DNA of 64,000 nucleotides, taken from contig NZ_PYCN01000001.1 in NCBI RefSeq assembly GCF_003062295.1, positions 330,001-394,000 on the forward strand. Reading direction: 5' to 3'. Shown piece after piece: positions 28,363 to 37,720 of this stretch (position 1 is the stretch's first letter; every line of letters begins with the position of its first letter). The notes beneath the pieces were generated by a model. The model saw only the letters and a list, made by a program, of their open reading frames with translations. It was not told the origin of the DNA and made no database searches. The DNA is from Bradyrhizobium algeriense. Lineage in GTDB: Bacteria; Pseudomonadota; Alphaproteobacteria; Rhizobiales; Xanthobacteraceae. The position numbers were made by a program, and so were the translations under genes.

Positions 28363-29337
28363 ATGTCCGAACGCGCCAGCCGACCAAAGATCGCCCTGCT
28401 CGGCGTCCCCATCGAGATCGGGGCTTCGCAACTCGGAACCTTGATGGGGCCGGACGCGCTGCGCACCGCGGGCATCGGCCGCATCCTCGGTCAGCTCGGC
28501 TTTGCCGTCGAGGACCACGGCAACATGGCCAAACCCGGCGTTGCTCCCGACGAGGGCCCGCCGCCGGCGAATGCCAAATACTACGACACCATCAAGGGCT
28601 GGATCCGCGAGCTCAGCAAGCGTTCCTACTCGCTGGCGAGTTCCGGCGCCGTTCCGATCTTCATGGGCGGCGATCATTCGCTCTCGATGGGATCGGTGAA
28701 CGGCGTTGCGCGCTACTGGCAGGAGCAGGGCCGGCCGCTGTTCGTGCTGTGGCTCGATGCGCATGCCGACTACAACACGCCGCAGACGACGGAGACCGGC
28801 AACATGCACGGCATGTCGGCGGCCTTTCTGTGCGGCGAGGGCGGCCTCGACGGCCTGCTCGGTGACCATCCGCGCGCCTCGATCGGCCCCGACCAGCTCG
28901 ACCTGTTCGGCATCCGCTCGATAGACCCGCTGGAGAAGCAGCTGGTGTTCGAGCGCCGCATCGCGATCGCCGACATGCGCGCGATCGACGAGTTCGGCGT
29001 CGGCGTGCTGATCCGCAAAGTCATCGATCGCGTGCGCGCCAAAAATGGCGTGCTGCATCTAAGCTTCGACGTCGACTTTCTCGATCCCGCGGTCGCGCCC
29101 GGCGTCGGCACCACGGTGCCGGGCGGCGCGACCTATCGCGAGGCGCATCTGATCATGGAGCTGCTGCACGATTCGGATCTGGTGCGCTCGGTCGATATCG
29201 TCGAGCTCAACCCGTTCCTCGACGAACGCGGCCGCACGGCGCGTGTCGCCGTCGAACTGATCGGCAGCCTGTTCGGACTGCAGATCACCGATCGCCGAAC
29301 GCCGAGCAACGCGGTGTTGCCGGGCAACGGCACTTAG
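28363..29337 (+). CDS. rocF: arginase
   Basis: Hydrolyses L-arginine to ornithine and urea with a binuclear manganese centre. The 324-residue protein has all metal-ligand motifs: GGDHS (His 105), DAHADYN (Asp 132, His 134, Asp 136) and SFDVDFLDP (Asp 236, Asp 238), plus the substrate-binding VPGGATYREAH and VELNPFLDERG. ATG 28363 follows a good CGGAGG ribosome-binding site. It is a single gene; its stop overlaps by three bases the stop of the convergent ChrR-like gene. Formimidoylglutamase and agmatinase are excluded by the arginase-specific NMHGMSAAF loop. Confidence 0.95.
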   Translation: MSERASRPKIALLGVPIEIGASQLGTLMGPDALRTAGIGRILGQLGFAVEDHGNMAKPGVAPDEGPPPANAKYYDTIKGWIRELSKRSYSLASSGAVPIFMGGDHSLSMGSVNGVARYWQEQGRPLFVLWLDAHADYNTPQTTETGNMHGMSAAFLCGEGGLDGLLGDHPRASIGPDQLDLFGIRSIDPLEKQLVFERRIAIADMRAIDEFGVGVLIRKVIDRVRAKNGVLHLSFDVDFLDPAVAPGVGTTVPGGATYREAHLIMELLHDSDLVRSVDIVELNPFLDERGRTARVAVELIGSLFGLQITDRRTPSNAVLPGNGT

Positions 29338-29888
29338 TGCTGATCGAGGCTCATCGCGACGTGCACGAGACAGCCATTCACGGTGCGCCCCGTCGGATGC
29401 GAGGATGACGGCGTCGCAACGTGGAAGTCGCCGGCCTTCAGGTTGAGATCGCCGAACGAGAGATCGCCCTCGAGCACCAGCGACTGCTCGTCCGCATCGT
29501 GCGAATGCGGATGATAGGATGCGCCGGGCGCCATCCGGATCAACAGATATTGCCGGTTCTGCGCGCGGTCGACATGCAGCAGGCGCCCCTTGATGCCGGG
29601 GCTGATTTCGAACCAGTTCGCCGTCCCCGCACGCTTGGTCACGGTGCCCGGCAAGTCGGCGCCTTCGCCCTCGATCCGGTCGAGAATCTTTTCGAACATG
29701 CCCGTTGGCGGCGGTTCGGCCTGTTCCGCCGGCAGATCGGAAAACATGCCCTCCCAGTACTCGACCTTGGCCCGCAGCGCCTCGTCCGATTTCAGTCGCT
29801 GGGCAAAGGCGCGGCTGTCCTCCTGGCCGAGCAGCCCGAGGACATACTCCGCCGCCTCGCCGGCCCCGGGCTTCACTGGCTTAGACAT
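29334..29888 (-). CDS. ChrR-like cupin anti-sigma factor
   Basis: A 184-residue anti-sigma factor of the ChrR group. The N-terminal part (EAAEYVLGLLGQEDSRAFAQ, 11-30) resembles anti-sigma helices but has no Cys-x2-Cys zinc motif. The C-terminal cupin (about 90-175) carries SYHPHSHDADEQSLVLEGDL with His 126, 128, 130 and Glu 134 and then GDFHVATPSSSHPTG with His 156 and 164, a metal site that may sense the signal. Its start lies inside the end of the sigma-factor gene (16-base overlap), so it is co-translated with its probable target. The trigger is likely oxidative, as for ChrR. Confidence 0.9.
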   Translation of the reverse strand: MSKPVKPGAGEAAEYVLGLLGQEDSRAFAQRLKSDEALRAKVEYWEGMFSDLPAEQAEPPPTGMFEKILDRIEGEGADLPGTVTKRAGTANWFEISPGIKGRLLHVDRAQNRQYLLIRMAPGASYHPHSHDADEQSLVLEGDLSFGDLNLKAGDFHVATPSSSHPTGRTVNGCLVHVAMSLDQH

Positions 29889-30421
29889 AGCTGCAACTTC
29901 TCAACAGCACGGTGAATCCAGGTCTTGATCGTTCCAACCGGCACAGCCGAATGCTCGGCCAGCTCCTCGTAGCTCAGCCCGTAATAATAGGCCAAAAGGA
30001 CGGTTTGCCGGTAATTTTGTTCCAGAAGGCCGAGGCACCTTCGCAGGTCCGGCGCCAGGCCAGGATCGCGCGGCGCCTGATTTGAGAGCGCCTCGACCAG
30101 GGCCGCGACGCTCTCGTCGGTCAGCGACACCGGCCCGGTCCGGCGCGCCGGCAGCCGGTCGAGCGCGACACGGCGCACGACCGTTACCATCCAGTTCATC
30201 GCCTCGCCTTTGGCGGGGTCGTACAGATAGGACTTTTGCCAGACCCGCAGCATCGCCTCCTGAAAGGCGTCCTCGGCGGCGTTGCGGTCCCGCAGGATGC
30301 GGCTGCAAATCCCGAACAGGGTCGGTCCCGCCTGCTCGTACAGCCGACGGAAGGCCGCCCGGTCGCCTTCGGCGACAGACCTGAGCACCTGCCCCAAATC
30401 GTCCTCGGGAAACTGTCGCAT
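29873..30421 (-). CDS. ECF sigma factor, partner of the ChrR-like protein
   Basis: A 182-residue extracytoplasmic-function sigma factor. Region 2 has AAEDAFQEAMLRVWQKSYLYD and GEAMNWMVTVVRRVALDRL (-10 recognition and melting), region 4 has YEELAEHSAVPVGTIKTWIHRAVEKL (-35 recognition helix-turn-helix). ATG 30421 was chosen because the MRQFPEDDLGQVLRSVAEGD start matches the usual ECF N-terminus; the ATG at 30448 adds nine residues. Its 3' end overlaps the anti-sigma gene by 16 bases. It lies divergent from the second ECF gene at 30668 with a 246-base shared promoter region, which holds a palindrome at 30589-30607. Confidence 0.95.
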   Translation of the reverse strand: MRQFPEDDLGQVLRSVAEGDRAAFRRLYEQAGPTLFGICSRILRDRNAAEDAFQEAMLRVWQKSYLYDPAKGEAMNWMVTVVRRVALDRLPARRTGPVSLTDESVAALVEALSNQAPRDPGLAPDLRRCLGLLEQNYRQTVLLAYYYGLSYEELAEHSAVPVGTIKTWIHRAVEKLQLCLSQ

Positions 30422-30667
30422 TCTGAGCGGGATAGGCCGGATACACAATCAAGGGTGGCAGTTCCTCGCGGACTATAGGGCTCGGGAAGTTACGGTTCAA
30501 CGGGCCCGGGTTTCAAACGAGGTCGATCCGCCGGCCACCAAGAAATCATCGCCGATGCGCCACCGCCGAAACTTTTTGCGCCGGGAATCCGTATTGGCGG
30601 CATACGGCCCATCCAACGCGGGATGTCCGGGTGGACGGGTCCGACGACAATCGAGCTTGAGGAAACC
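30422..30667. other. divergent promoter region between two ECF sigma genes with a palindrome
   Basis: This gap holds the promoters of both divergent sigma genes. It includes CCGTAT-TGGCGGC-ATACGG at 30589-30607, a perfect 6-bp inverted repeat with a 7-base spacer, 61 bases before the plus-strand start. GGAAC-type -35 motifs occur on both sides (GGAACTGCC on the minus strand near 30465; GGGAATCCG on the plus strand near 30583), but I could not pair them with convincing -10 motifs. Role unknown. Confidence 0.4.
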
Positions 30668-31279
30668 ATGGTGAACGCGACGCCGCAGGGCACGACCGGA
30701 CAACAGGACGGCAGAACGATCCTTCTGCAACTGCTCGCGGAAGTCGCGCACGGCAACAAATCCGCCTTCGCAAGGCTCTATGGCCTGACCCACGCCAAGC
30801 TGCTCGGCGTCGCGCTGCGCATCCTGAGAGACCGGGCGCTGGCCGAGGATGTGCTGCAGGAGAGCTATCTGAAGGTCTGGCGCCACGCTGCCAGCTACGA
30901 TCCGGCGATCGCTTCGCCGATGACCTGGATGGCCACGATCGTCAGGCACGGCGCCATCGATGCGTTACGAAAGCGCCAGATCGAGGCGTTCGCCAGCGAC
31001 GACTCGATGTCGGCGCTGCCCTCGAACGATCCCGATCCGGTCGACGAGATGCATCTCGCGCGGCTACGACCGAAGGCGCTGGCGGCGTTTGCGGCCCTGC
31101 CCGAAGACAAGCGCCGCCTGATCATGCTGGCCTATCTCAGGGACCGCAGCCGCCACGACCTGTCGATCCGGCTCGGCGTTCCCGCCAACACCGTCAAGAC
31201 GCACTTGCGGCGGGCGCTGCTGGAGCTGCGCGCCACGATGTTTGCATCCATCGAGGCGAAGACGCACAGCGCGGCGTAA
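30668..31279 (+). CDS. ECF sigma factor, divergent copy
   Basis: A 203-residue ECF sigma factor. Region 2 shows DRALAEDVLQESYLKVWRHA and SPMTWMATIVRHGAIDALRKR; region 4 shows LIMLAYLRDRSRHDLSIRLG followed by PANTVKTHLRRALLEL. The sequence is related to, but clearly distinct from, the divergent factor at 29873-30421. No anti-sigma gene follows it; the next plus-strand genes are lacking, as pckA converges. ATG 30668 lies after GAGG at seven bases; the longer ATG at 30623 is less likely. It could answer to the same ChrR-like protein or be autonomous. Confidence 0.94.
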   Translation: MVNATPQGTTGQQDGRTILLQLLAEVAHGNKSAFARLYGLTHAKLLGVALRILRDRALAEDVLQESYLKVWRHAASYDPAIASPMTWMATIVRHGAIDALRKRQIEAFASDDSMSALPSNDPDPVDEMHLARLRPKALAAFAALPEDKRRLIMLAYLRDRSRHDLSIRLGVPANTVKTHLRRALLELRATMFASIEAKTHSAA

Positions 31280-31292
31280 AACGAAGCAGCGC

Positions 31293-31322
31293 AAAACGAA
31301 AAGGGCGGCCCCGCGGCCGCCC
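31293..31322 (-). terminator. intrinsic terminator of pckA
   Basis: On the minus strand GGGCGGCC, loop GCGG, GGCCGCCC is followed by TTTTCGTTTTG, an 8-bp GC stem with a U-rich tail. It starts 38 bases after the pckA stop. The outer AACGA / TCGTT pair extends the stem. On the plus strand the tail is TCCTCGTTCT, so weak termination of the convergent sigma gene is possible. Confidence 0.8.
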
Positions 31323-31360
31323 TCCTCGTTCTCGAATGGTCTGTCCCCTGTCCGAGGCGG

Positions 31361-32977
31361 TTACTCCGCCGCGAGCTTGAGGTCCGGCGCAGCGGCGCGG
31401 ACTTCGGCGTCGACCTGGGCTTCGAACTTGGCAAAGTTCTTCTGGAACATGCCGACCAGGCTACGGGCGGTCTTGTCGAACTCGGCCTTGTCCTTCCAGG
31501 TGTTGACGGGATTGAGGATCTCGCTCGGCACGCCCGGCAGCGCCGTCGGCACCGCGAAGCCAAAGTACTTGTCGGTGCGGAATTCGACGTTGCGCAGGCT
31601 GCCGTCGAGCGCCGCGGTGAGTAGTGCGCGCGTGACCTTGATCGGCATCCGGCTGCCGGTGCCGTATTTGCCGCCGGTCCAGCCGGTGTTGACCAGCCAG
31701 CAATCGACATTGTGCTTGGCGATCAGCTCGCGCAGCATGTTGCCATAGACCGAAGGATCGAGCGGCAGGAACGGCGAACCGAAGCAGGTGGAGAATTCCG
31801 GCTGCGGCTCGTTGCCGAGACCGCGCTCGGTGCCGGCGACCTTGGCGGTGTAGCCGGACAGGAAGTGATACATCGCCTGCGCCGGCGAGAGCTTTGCAAT
31901 CGGCGGCAGCACGCCGAATGCGTCGGCGGCCAGCATCACGACGTTCTTCGGCTGGCCGGCGCGGCCGGTGCGCGAGGCGTTCGGGATGAAGTCGAGCGGA
32001 TAGGCCGAACGCGTGTTCTCGGTCTTCGATCCATCGTCGAAGTCAGGCACGCGGTTGTCTTCGCCGAGCACCACGTTTTCCAGCACGGCGCCGAAGCGGC
32101 TGCTGGCGGCGAAGATCTGCGGCTCGGCTTCCTTCGACAGCTTGATGCACTTGGCGTAGCAGCCGCCCTCGAAATTGAAGACGCCGTCATTGCCCCAGCC
32201 ATGCTCATCGTCGCCGATCAGGGTCCGGTTCGGATCGGCCGACAGCGTGGTCTTGCCGGTGCCGGACAGGCCGAAGAAGACCGCCGTGTCGCCCTTGGGC
32301 CCGACATTGGCCGAGCAGTGCATCGGCAGCACGCCCTTGGCGGGCAGATAATAGTTCAGCGTGGTGAACACCGACTTCTTCATCTCGCCGGCATAATAAG
32401 ACCCGCCGATCAGGACGATCTTGCGGGCGAAATCAATCGCGACGACGTTCTCCGAGCGCACGCCATGGCGTTTAGGATCGGCGCGGAAGCTCGGCAGGTC
32501 GATGATGGTGAGCTCGGGCACGAAATCCCTGATCGCCGAAGCCTCGGGACGGATCAGCAGCGTGCGGATGAACAGCGAGTGCCAGGCGAGTTCGGTGAAA
32601 ACGCGCGTCTTGATCTGGAAGCTCGGATCGGCGCCGCCATAGAGATCCTGCGCGAACAGCGTCATGCCTTCGGCATGCTTGAGGAAGTCGGCATAGAGCG
32701 CGGAGAACTGGTCCGCTGATATCGACTGGTTGCCGGCCCACCACATGTTCTTGTCGGTGGTCGCATCGCGAACCGTGAACTTGTCCTTCGGGCTGCGGCC
32801 GGTGAACTCACCGGTGTCCGCACACAATGCGCCATCCGCCGACAGTACGGCTTCACCCGCGGAGAGCGAATATTGATAGAGCTGCGGCGCACCGAGATTC
32901 CAGTGCACCGACTTGAGATTTTTTAAGCCGAATTTGTCGGCGCCGAAGGCACCGTTGCGTAGACCAGTCTCTTGCAC
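31361..32977 (-). CDS. pckA: phosphoenolpyruvate carboxykinase (ATP)
   Basis: Converts oxaloacetate to PEP with ATP, the entry step of gluconeogenesis from dicarboxylates. The 538-residue protein has the P-loop [12 protein letters not shown] (236-247), the metal-binding [18 protein letters not shown] motif and RVLTFTRLAWHSLF-like residues [12 protein letters not shown] (125-136). The start is GTG 32977 behind a strong GAGGAGG ribosome-binding site. It is single, with a terminator after it. In rhizobia pckA usually precedes chvI-chvG; here 4 kb with a CHAT-domain gene and a HugZ-type gene separate them. Confidence 0.97.
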   Translation of the reverse strand: MQETGLRNGAFGADKFGLKNLKSVHWNLGAPQLYQYSLSAGEAVLSADGALCADTGEFTGRSPKDKFTVRDATTDKNMWWAGNQSISADQFSALYADFLKHAEGMTLFAQDLYGGADPSFQIKTRVFTELAWHSLFIRTLLIRPEASAIRDFVPELTIIDLPSFRADPKRHGVRSENVVAIDFARKIVLIGGSYYAGEMKKSVFTTLNYYLPAKGVLPMHCSANVGPKGDTAVFFGLSGTGKTTLSADPNRTLIGDDEHGWGNDGVFNFEGGCYAKCIKLSKEAEPQIFAASSRFGAVLENVVLGEDNRVPDFDDGSKTENTRSAYPLDFIPNASRTGRAGQPKNVVMLAADAFGVLPPIAKLSPAQAMYHFLSGYTAKVAGTERGLGNEPQPEFSTCFGSPFLPLDPSVYGNMLRELIAKHNVDCWLVNTGWTGGKYGTGSRMPIKVTRALLTAALDGSLRNVEFRTDKYFGFAVPTALPGVPSEILNPVNTWKDKAEFDKTARSLVGMFQKNFAKFEAQVDAEVRAAAPDLKLAAE

Positions 32978-33263
32978 GAAGAAATCCTCCTCGAACCCGC
33001 GTTACTCGAATCGCGCGCATGTCGCTTGACGCGCTCTGTCGCGGTGAACCTGAATATAGCCTTCCGGCTTCGGTGCGGCGACCTATATTGATGAACGCCG
33101 TGCTTGCCAAGCCGATCCACGCGATTTGGTTTATTCAGCGCGGAACGTTGATTTGCATCAATCGCTTGCTGCACTGCTTTTAGCCGTTTGCCTATCATGG
33201 TTGCGCGACCATCAGGCGCCGGATCGCCGGCCGAATATTGCTGCGTCGCACAATTAGAACATT
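32978..33263. other. pckA upstream region, no gene seen
   Basis: A 286-base gap between the pckA start and the end of the CHAT-domain gene. It contains the pckA ribosome-binding site (GAGGAGG at about 32984-32990) and presumably its promoter, but I could not identify a -35/-10 pair. GC is lower near 33130-33200. No open frame or repeat of note was seen in it. Confidence 0.5.
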
Positions 33264-35864
33264 TCAGTGCGCAGCGCCCTCGCCGATCAGCGCAAACGGC
33301 GCCCAGAACGCCGGATAGGCATTGCGCGGCGAGGACGCGTCGTTGAGATAGGCCAGCATGGCCTGCCGCAGCGCTTCGGCGCGGCCGATCTTCGGATCGC
33401 CCTTCAGCCGGTCGAAGGTCGAAATCGAGAGTCGCGTGGCGGCCTCCGAGTTGACCGCCCAATGCGACACCAGCAGCGCCCGCGCACCGGCGTAGAAGAA
33501 CGATCGCGCGAGCCCCGAGAGCGCTTCGGCGCCGGGCTTGTCGCCGGCGATCGTATTGCAGGCGGACAGCACCACCCAATCGGCATTGAGCTTCAACTGC
33601 GCGACTTCGCTCGCGGTGAGCAGGCCATCATCGAACTCCGACGGCTGTTTTGGAATGCTCAGCACCAGCGACGGTTCGGCAAGCCCTTTCACATCGCCGG
33701 CGACAAGACCATGGGTGGCGAAATAGACGATGCCGTAATCGGCGAGCGGCGTGCGCTTGAGCGTAGTTTCGCTGGCGTCCTCGCCGAGGTGAATATCGGC
33801 CGCCGCGACGCCGAGGTTTTTGGCTATCGCGTTGAGTTCGTCGGCGGTGTCGGGCAATTGCGCGAGCGCGTCCGAAAGCCGCGCGCGATCGACGCCGGCG
33901 CCCTGCCAGAAATCCGTGTAGGCGCCGGTCGCAAGGCTGCGCGCGGCGGTCCTGGTGGGACGGTTGCCGTCGCCAGGCTTCACCGCGGGATTGAAAATGG
34001 GATCGCCAAAACCCGTCATCGGCTTGGTGCTTTGCTCACTTCGCGCTGCAAACACCCGCAGCGCTTTCAGGCTCGCGGCCGACGGCAATACCGATACCGC
34101 CTGGCGCTTCAGCAGCCAGGCCGCATCGCGATAGCCGTCGAATTTATCCGGGATCGCGGCCGCCGGCTTTTCGGTCACCAGCAGATGGAACGGCAGCGCC
34201 GTCAGCGCGCCCGACGCCACGACCAGAAGCGAGGGCTTGTCCTTGATCAGCGCATCGACCGGCGCCAGCAGCGTTCCATACAGTTCATGGGCGAGTGCGA
34301 GGTCGAACAGCCCGGACTTGCCGGATGCATCGCTCGCCTTGCCGATGTCCAGCCCGCGGCGGAACGCGGCAATCTTCTGCGACAAGGCATCCGCGCCGAG
34401 CGGGATCGAACGCCACTCGACACGCTCGCGCGTCATCGCGAAAACATAGCTTGCCTTCTCGGTAACTGCGAACTGCACCATTGCTTCGTTGTCGGACAAC
34501 AACGCCTGCATCTCCGCGGCCTTCAGCGGCAGCGGATTCGAAAGCGCGGCGTAATCGGGAAATTCACCGGCGAAGGTTTTCTGCAAATTCGCGCGCTCGA
34601 TGGAAATCGCCGCCAGCCGGTCCCTGCTCCGCTGCTCGGCGGCAACATCGCGCCTGGCACGGTCTTTCGAGACGGCTGCCACGATGGCCTTGTCCAGTTT
34701 CTCGGCCTCATCAGCGAGATCCTGATCCCGCCGCACCAGTTGGGCGAGCCGGTCGGTGCCGGCCGCCAGCCGGACCGCAAGCTTGTTTACGGCCGATGCG
34801 GCGGATGATTGGGTGCCGCGCTGAACCGCATTCAGCGCATCGTCCAGCGCCTGCCCCGCCGGCAGCAGTTGTTGCTGTTGCGCGGCCAGCAACACCGGAA
34901 GCGCTACCCGCAATTGCGCGCGGCCATTGGCAAGCGTCTTTTCGGTCAACGGCAAGGCGTCCGTGGTCCGGCCCAGCGTCTGGAGCAGCGAGGCCAGATT
35001 GTTCAGCGAGATCCCGCTGTCCGGATGGTTCGCACCCAGCGCCTCTTCGCGGATCGTCGCCGCCCGCTGGTAAAGCGGCAGCGCCTCGGCGTAGCGGCCC
35101 TGCCGTTCATAGAGGTCCGCCAGATTGTTCAGCGAGCGCGCCACATCGGGATGCTCGCGGCCCAGCACCTTTTCGCGGATCACCAGCGACCGCCTGATCA
35201 GCGGCTCGGCCTCGGCATAGCGACCCTGAACCTTCCCGACCTGGCCGAGATTATTCAAGAGCGTCGCCACCGCGGGATGCTCCGGGCCGGCGGCCTTTTC
35301 GTAGATCGCCAGCGCGCGTTTGAACAACGGCTCGGAATCGCCATGGCGGCCGAGCTTCTCGTAATGCGTCGCCAGATTGTTCAGGGATTGCCCGAGGTCC
35401 GGATGACCGCTTCCCAGGGCTTTTTCGCGGACCGCCAGCGCGCGTTTGAACAGCGGCTCGGCGTCGGCAAAGCGTTGCTGCCGCTGATACAGCGCGGCCA
35501 GATTGTTCAACGCGGCCGCGACCTCCGGCGAGTCGGGTCCCACTGTCTTCTCCAGAATCGCGATGGATCGCTTGAACAGCGGCTCCGCTTCGCTATCCCT
35601 GCCCTGATCGCCGTAGGCCTGCGCCAGATTGTTCAGCGCAGCGCCGACGTCGCGGTGCGCGGGACCGAATCTTTTTTCGAGGCTTTCCACCTGTGCCTGC
35701 GCCAGCGCGACGGCTTCGGTGTATTTGCCGGCACGGCCAAGCTCGTTGATTTTGGCGCTGAGCGCGGCGACATCGCCTTTTTGCGCCAAAGACGGCGCGG
35801 AGAGGCAGGTGCCCGACAACAGCGCGAGACACACTGAAAATATCAATCGATTGCGGGATCTCAT
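33264..35864 (-). CDS. exported TPR-CHAT domain protein (caspase-like fold)
   Basis: An 866-residue protein. Residues 1-28 are a signal peptide (LIFSVCLALLSGTCLSAPSLAQ). About 30-330 hold seven 42-residue TPR units of the kinesin-light-chain type, each with LNNLA...GR..EAEPLFKRAL...EK.LG..HP. A helical linker follows, then a CHAT peptidase domain from about 560 to the end with the catalytic dyad His 718 (FATHGLVAGD) and Cys 769 (LSACNTIAGD). The C-terminus PAFWAPFALIGEGA is the usual CHAT end. The signal peptide would place it in the periplasm. Substrate unknown. It lies between pckA and chvI. Confidence 0.9.
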   Translation of the reverse strand: MRSRNRLIFSVCLALLSGTCLSAPSLAQKGDVAALSAKINELGRAGKYTEAVALAQAQVESLEKRFGPAHRDVGAALNNLAQAYGDQGRDSEAEPLFKRSIAILEKTVGPDSPEVAAALNNLAALYQRQQRFADAEPLFKRALAVREKALGSGHPDLGQSLNNLATHYEKLGRHGDSEPLFKRALAIYEKAAGPEHPAVATLLNNLGQVGKVQGRYAEAEPLIRRSLVIREKVLGREHPDVARSLNNLADLYERQGRYAEALPLYQRAATIREEALGANHPDSGISLNNLASLLQTLGRTTDALPLTEKTLANGRAQLRVALPVLLAAQQQQLLPAGQALDDALNAVQRGTQSSAASAVNKLAVRLAAGTDRLAQLVRRDQDLADEAEKLDKAIVAAVSKDRARRDVAAEQRSRDRLAAISIERANLQKTFAGEFPDYAALSNPLPLKAAEMQALLSDNEAMVQFAVTEKASYVFAMTRERVEWRSIPLGADALSQKIAAFRRGLDIGKASDASGKSGLFDLALAHELYGTLLAPVDALIKDKPSLLVVASGALTALPFHLLVTEKPAAAIPDKFDGYRDAAWLLKRQAVSVLPSAASLKALRVFAARSEQSTKPMTGFGDPIFNPAVKPGDGNRPTRTAARSLATGAYTDFWQGAGVDRARLSDALAQLPDTADELNAIAKNLGVAAADIHLGEDASETTLKRTPLADYGIVYFATHGLVAGDVKGLAEPSLVLSIPKQPSEFDDGLLTASEVAQLKLNADWVVLSACNTIAGDKPGAEALSGLARSFFYAGARALLVSHWAVNSEAATRLSISTFDRLKGDPKIGRAEALRQAMLAYLNDASSPRNAYPAFWAPFALIGEGAAH

Positions 35865-35965
35865 GCGGGCTTTCGCTGGTCACCTTTGCGCGGGCTTGCC
35901 TTAGGTCGCGCAAAGGTCCGCGCCCGTTCAAATCCGCGATCGATGACGGCAAGCGTTAACCCTTG

Positions 35966-36700
35966 TTAGTCCTTGCCCCGTGCCTCGCCCGCCAGCCGCA
36001 CCAGCATCTTGCGCAATGCCATGGCGCCGGTGACCCGTTCCGGAAAATCCAGCCGCAGCGTCGCGCTGCCGGCCTGCATGTCCATGCCGTCGGGGTCGCA
36101 GCCGGTGCAGCGCCAATCGGCGGATTCGGCCCCCAGCAGCCTGGTCGCATAGAGGTTCATCGCCTCGCGGTGATCCTCGTTCATATGCTCCACCGCGCCC
36201 TGCTCGGCTTCCAGCAGTTCTTCGGCATCGCCGATCCCGGTCAGAAATTGCTCGGGCTTGAGGTCGATGATGCGGCCAAAACCGGCGACCAGATGCAGGC
36301 CTGACGGGGCGATCCGAAAGAACGAGAAATCCTTGAAATCCACAAAAGCTTCCGCGGATGGATGGGCGTTGAGGTAGCGCCGGCGCAGGATTTTTGCAGC
36401 CTCGCCACTGGCCTCCTCGGCCCGGCCCGCCAGCATGATCCGCGCGCCCTCCAGGGGATCGCCGGCGGCGCGCTCGTCCAGCATCAGCGAGACCCTGCCG
36501 TCGCCGAGGATGTTCTTCGTATGCAGCGCCAGCCGCGAAATCAGCAGGATCGGCGAGGCATCGGCATGGCTGGCAACGTTAACCAACGAACAGTAGGGAT
36601 CGCCGCTTTCAGGCATAAGGGTGGCGAGCGCGCCCTGCCGGCTGCGCCGCAGCAGCGAACGGGCGAGTTTAGAAGCATCAAAATCTGCGGTGGGCTGCAT
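35966..36700 (-). CDS. HugZ-type pyridoxamine-phosphate-oxidase-fold protein
   Basis: A 244-residue protein with a split-barrel flavin/heme domain (ARSLLRRSRQGALATLMPES, SPILLISRLALHTKNILGDG) and a C-terminal DUF2470 domain carrying VEHMNEDHREAMNLYATRLL. This layout is that of HugZ/HutZ proteins, which bind and may break down heme; the His in EHMNEDH lies in the DUF2470 part. Many such proteins in rhizobia have no proven role. Start ATG 36700; the stop is 102 bases upstream of the CHAT gene start, so the two may be co-transcribed, and it is divergent from chvI. Confidence 0.87.
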   Translation of the reverse strand: MQPTADFDASKLARSLLRRSRQGALATLMPESGDPYCSLVNVASHADASPILLISRLALHTKNILGDGRVSLMLDERAAGDPLEGARIMLAGRAEEASGEAAKILRRRYLNAHPSAEAFVDFKDFSFFRIAPSGLHLVAGFGRIIDLKPEQFLTGIGDAEELLEAEQGAVEHMNEDHREAMNLYATRLLGAESADWRCTGCDPDGMDMQAGSATLRLDFPERVTGAMALRKMLVRLAGEARGKD

Positions 36701-36918
36701 GGTTCTTTTCCGGCCATCTTATTGCAAAAAGGGCCTTTTCTCGGCCCGACAGGGTGCTATATGGGGGACGGCGTATCCCCGCGGGAACGTTTTGCGGAAC
36801 TCGGTCACACTTCAGCCCAGCTTGCATTGCTCGTTGACCGTGTACACGAAGCCCATTTATGCGGCGTCTGGCTGGATTGCCCGCCGTTTAAGCCACTCTC
36901 TTATTCGAAAGCAGGCTC

Positions 36919-37620
36919 ATGCCCACAATCGCCCTGGTCGATGATGACCGCAACATTCTCACTTCCGTGTCGATCGCGCTCGAAGCCGAAGGCTATCGCA
37001 TCATGACCTACACGGATGGTGCCTCGGCGCTCGACGGCTTCCGCACTTCGCCGCCGGACCTCGCGATCCTCGACATCAAGATGCCGCGCATGGACGGCAT
37101 GGAAACGCTACGCCGGCTGCGGCAGAAGTCCGATCTGCCGGTGATCTTCCTGACCTCCAAGGATGAAGAGATCGACGAATTGTTCGGCCTCAAGATGGGC
37201 GCCGACGATTTCATCCGCAAGCCGTTCTCGCAGCGCCTGCTGGTCGAGCGCGTCAAGGCCGTGCTCCGCCGCGGCCAGCCCAAGGATCCAACCGCCGTGC
37301 CGAAGGAGCCGGATGCGCGCGCGCTGGACCGCGGCCTGCTGCGGATGGATCCGGAGCGTCACACCTGCACCTGGAAGAACGAGCCGGTGACGCTGACGGT
37401 GACCGAATTCCTGATCCTGCAGGCGCTGGCGACACGGCCGGGCGTGGTGAAAAGCCGCAACGCGCTGATGGACGCGGCCTATGACGATCAGGTCTATGTC
37501 GACGACCGCACCATCGACAGCCACATCAAGCGGCTGCGCAAGAAGTTCAAGGTGGTCGACGACGATTTCGAGATGATCGAGACGCTGTACGGCGTCGGCT
37601 ATCGCTTCAAGGAAGCCTGA
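36919..37620 (+). CDS. chvI: response regulator ChvI
   Basis: An OmpR-type response regulator, 233 residues. The receiver has the acidic pair at 8-10 (VDDD), phosphoacceptor Asp 52 in LAILDIKMP, Thr in FLTSKDEE and Lys in IRKPFS. The winged-helix DNA-binding domain ends in [20 protein letters not shown] and [12 protein letters not shown]. ChvI with ChvG controls exopolysaccharide, motility, acid response and host association in rhizobia and Agrobacterium. Start ATG 36919 behind AGCAGG. chvG follows after 100 bases. Confidence 0.95.
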   Translation: MPTIALVDDDRNILTSVSIALEAEGYRIMTYTDGASALDGFRTSPPDLAILDIKMPRMDGMETLRRLRQKSDLPVIFLTSKDEEIDELFGLKMGADDFIRKPFSQRLLVERVKAVLRRGQPKDPTAVPKEPDARALDRGLLRMDPERHTCTWKNEPVTLTVTEFLILQALATRPGVVKSRNALMDAAYDDQVYVDDRTIDSHIKRLRKKFKVVDDDFEMIETLYGVGYRFKEA

Positions 37621-37720
37621 TCTGCGTTTTCCGGGCGGAAGTGCCGACTGACACATCCGCCCGTTCGGCGTAGAAGCGTAGAATTACAAAAGCGGCGCAT
37701 CACAACCGGCAGCTCGACCA

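Noticed and set aside
33267..34808. 513-residue open frame opposite the CHAT-domain gene
   Set aside because: Shadow of a real coding sequence with recognisable domains on the other strand.
34810..35790. regular 126-base periodicity that looks like a DNA repeat array or CRISPR
   Set aside because: The period equals 42 codons and encodes TPR units in frame; unit sequences differ too much for CRISPR and there are no spacers.
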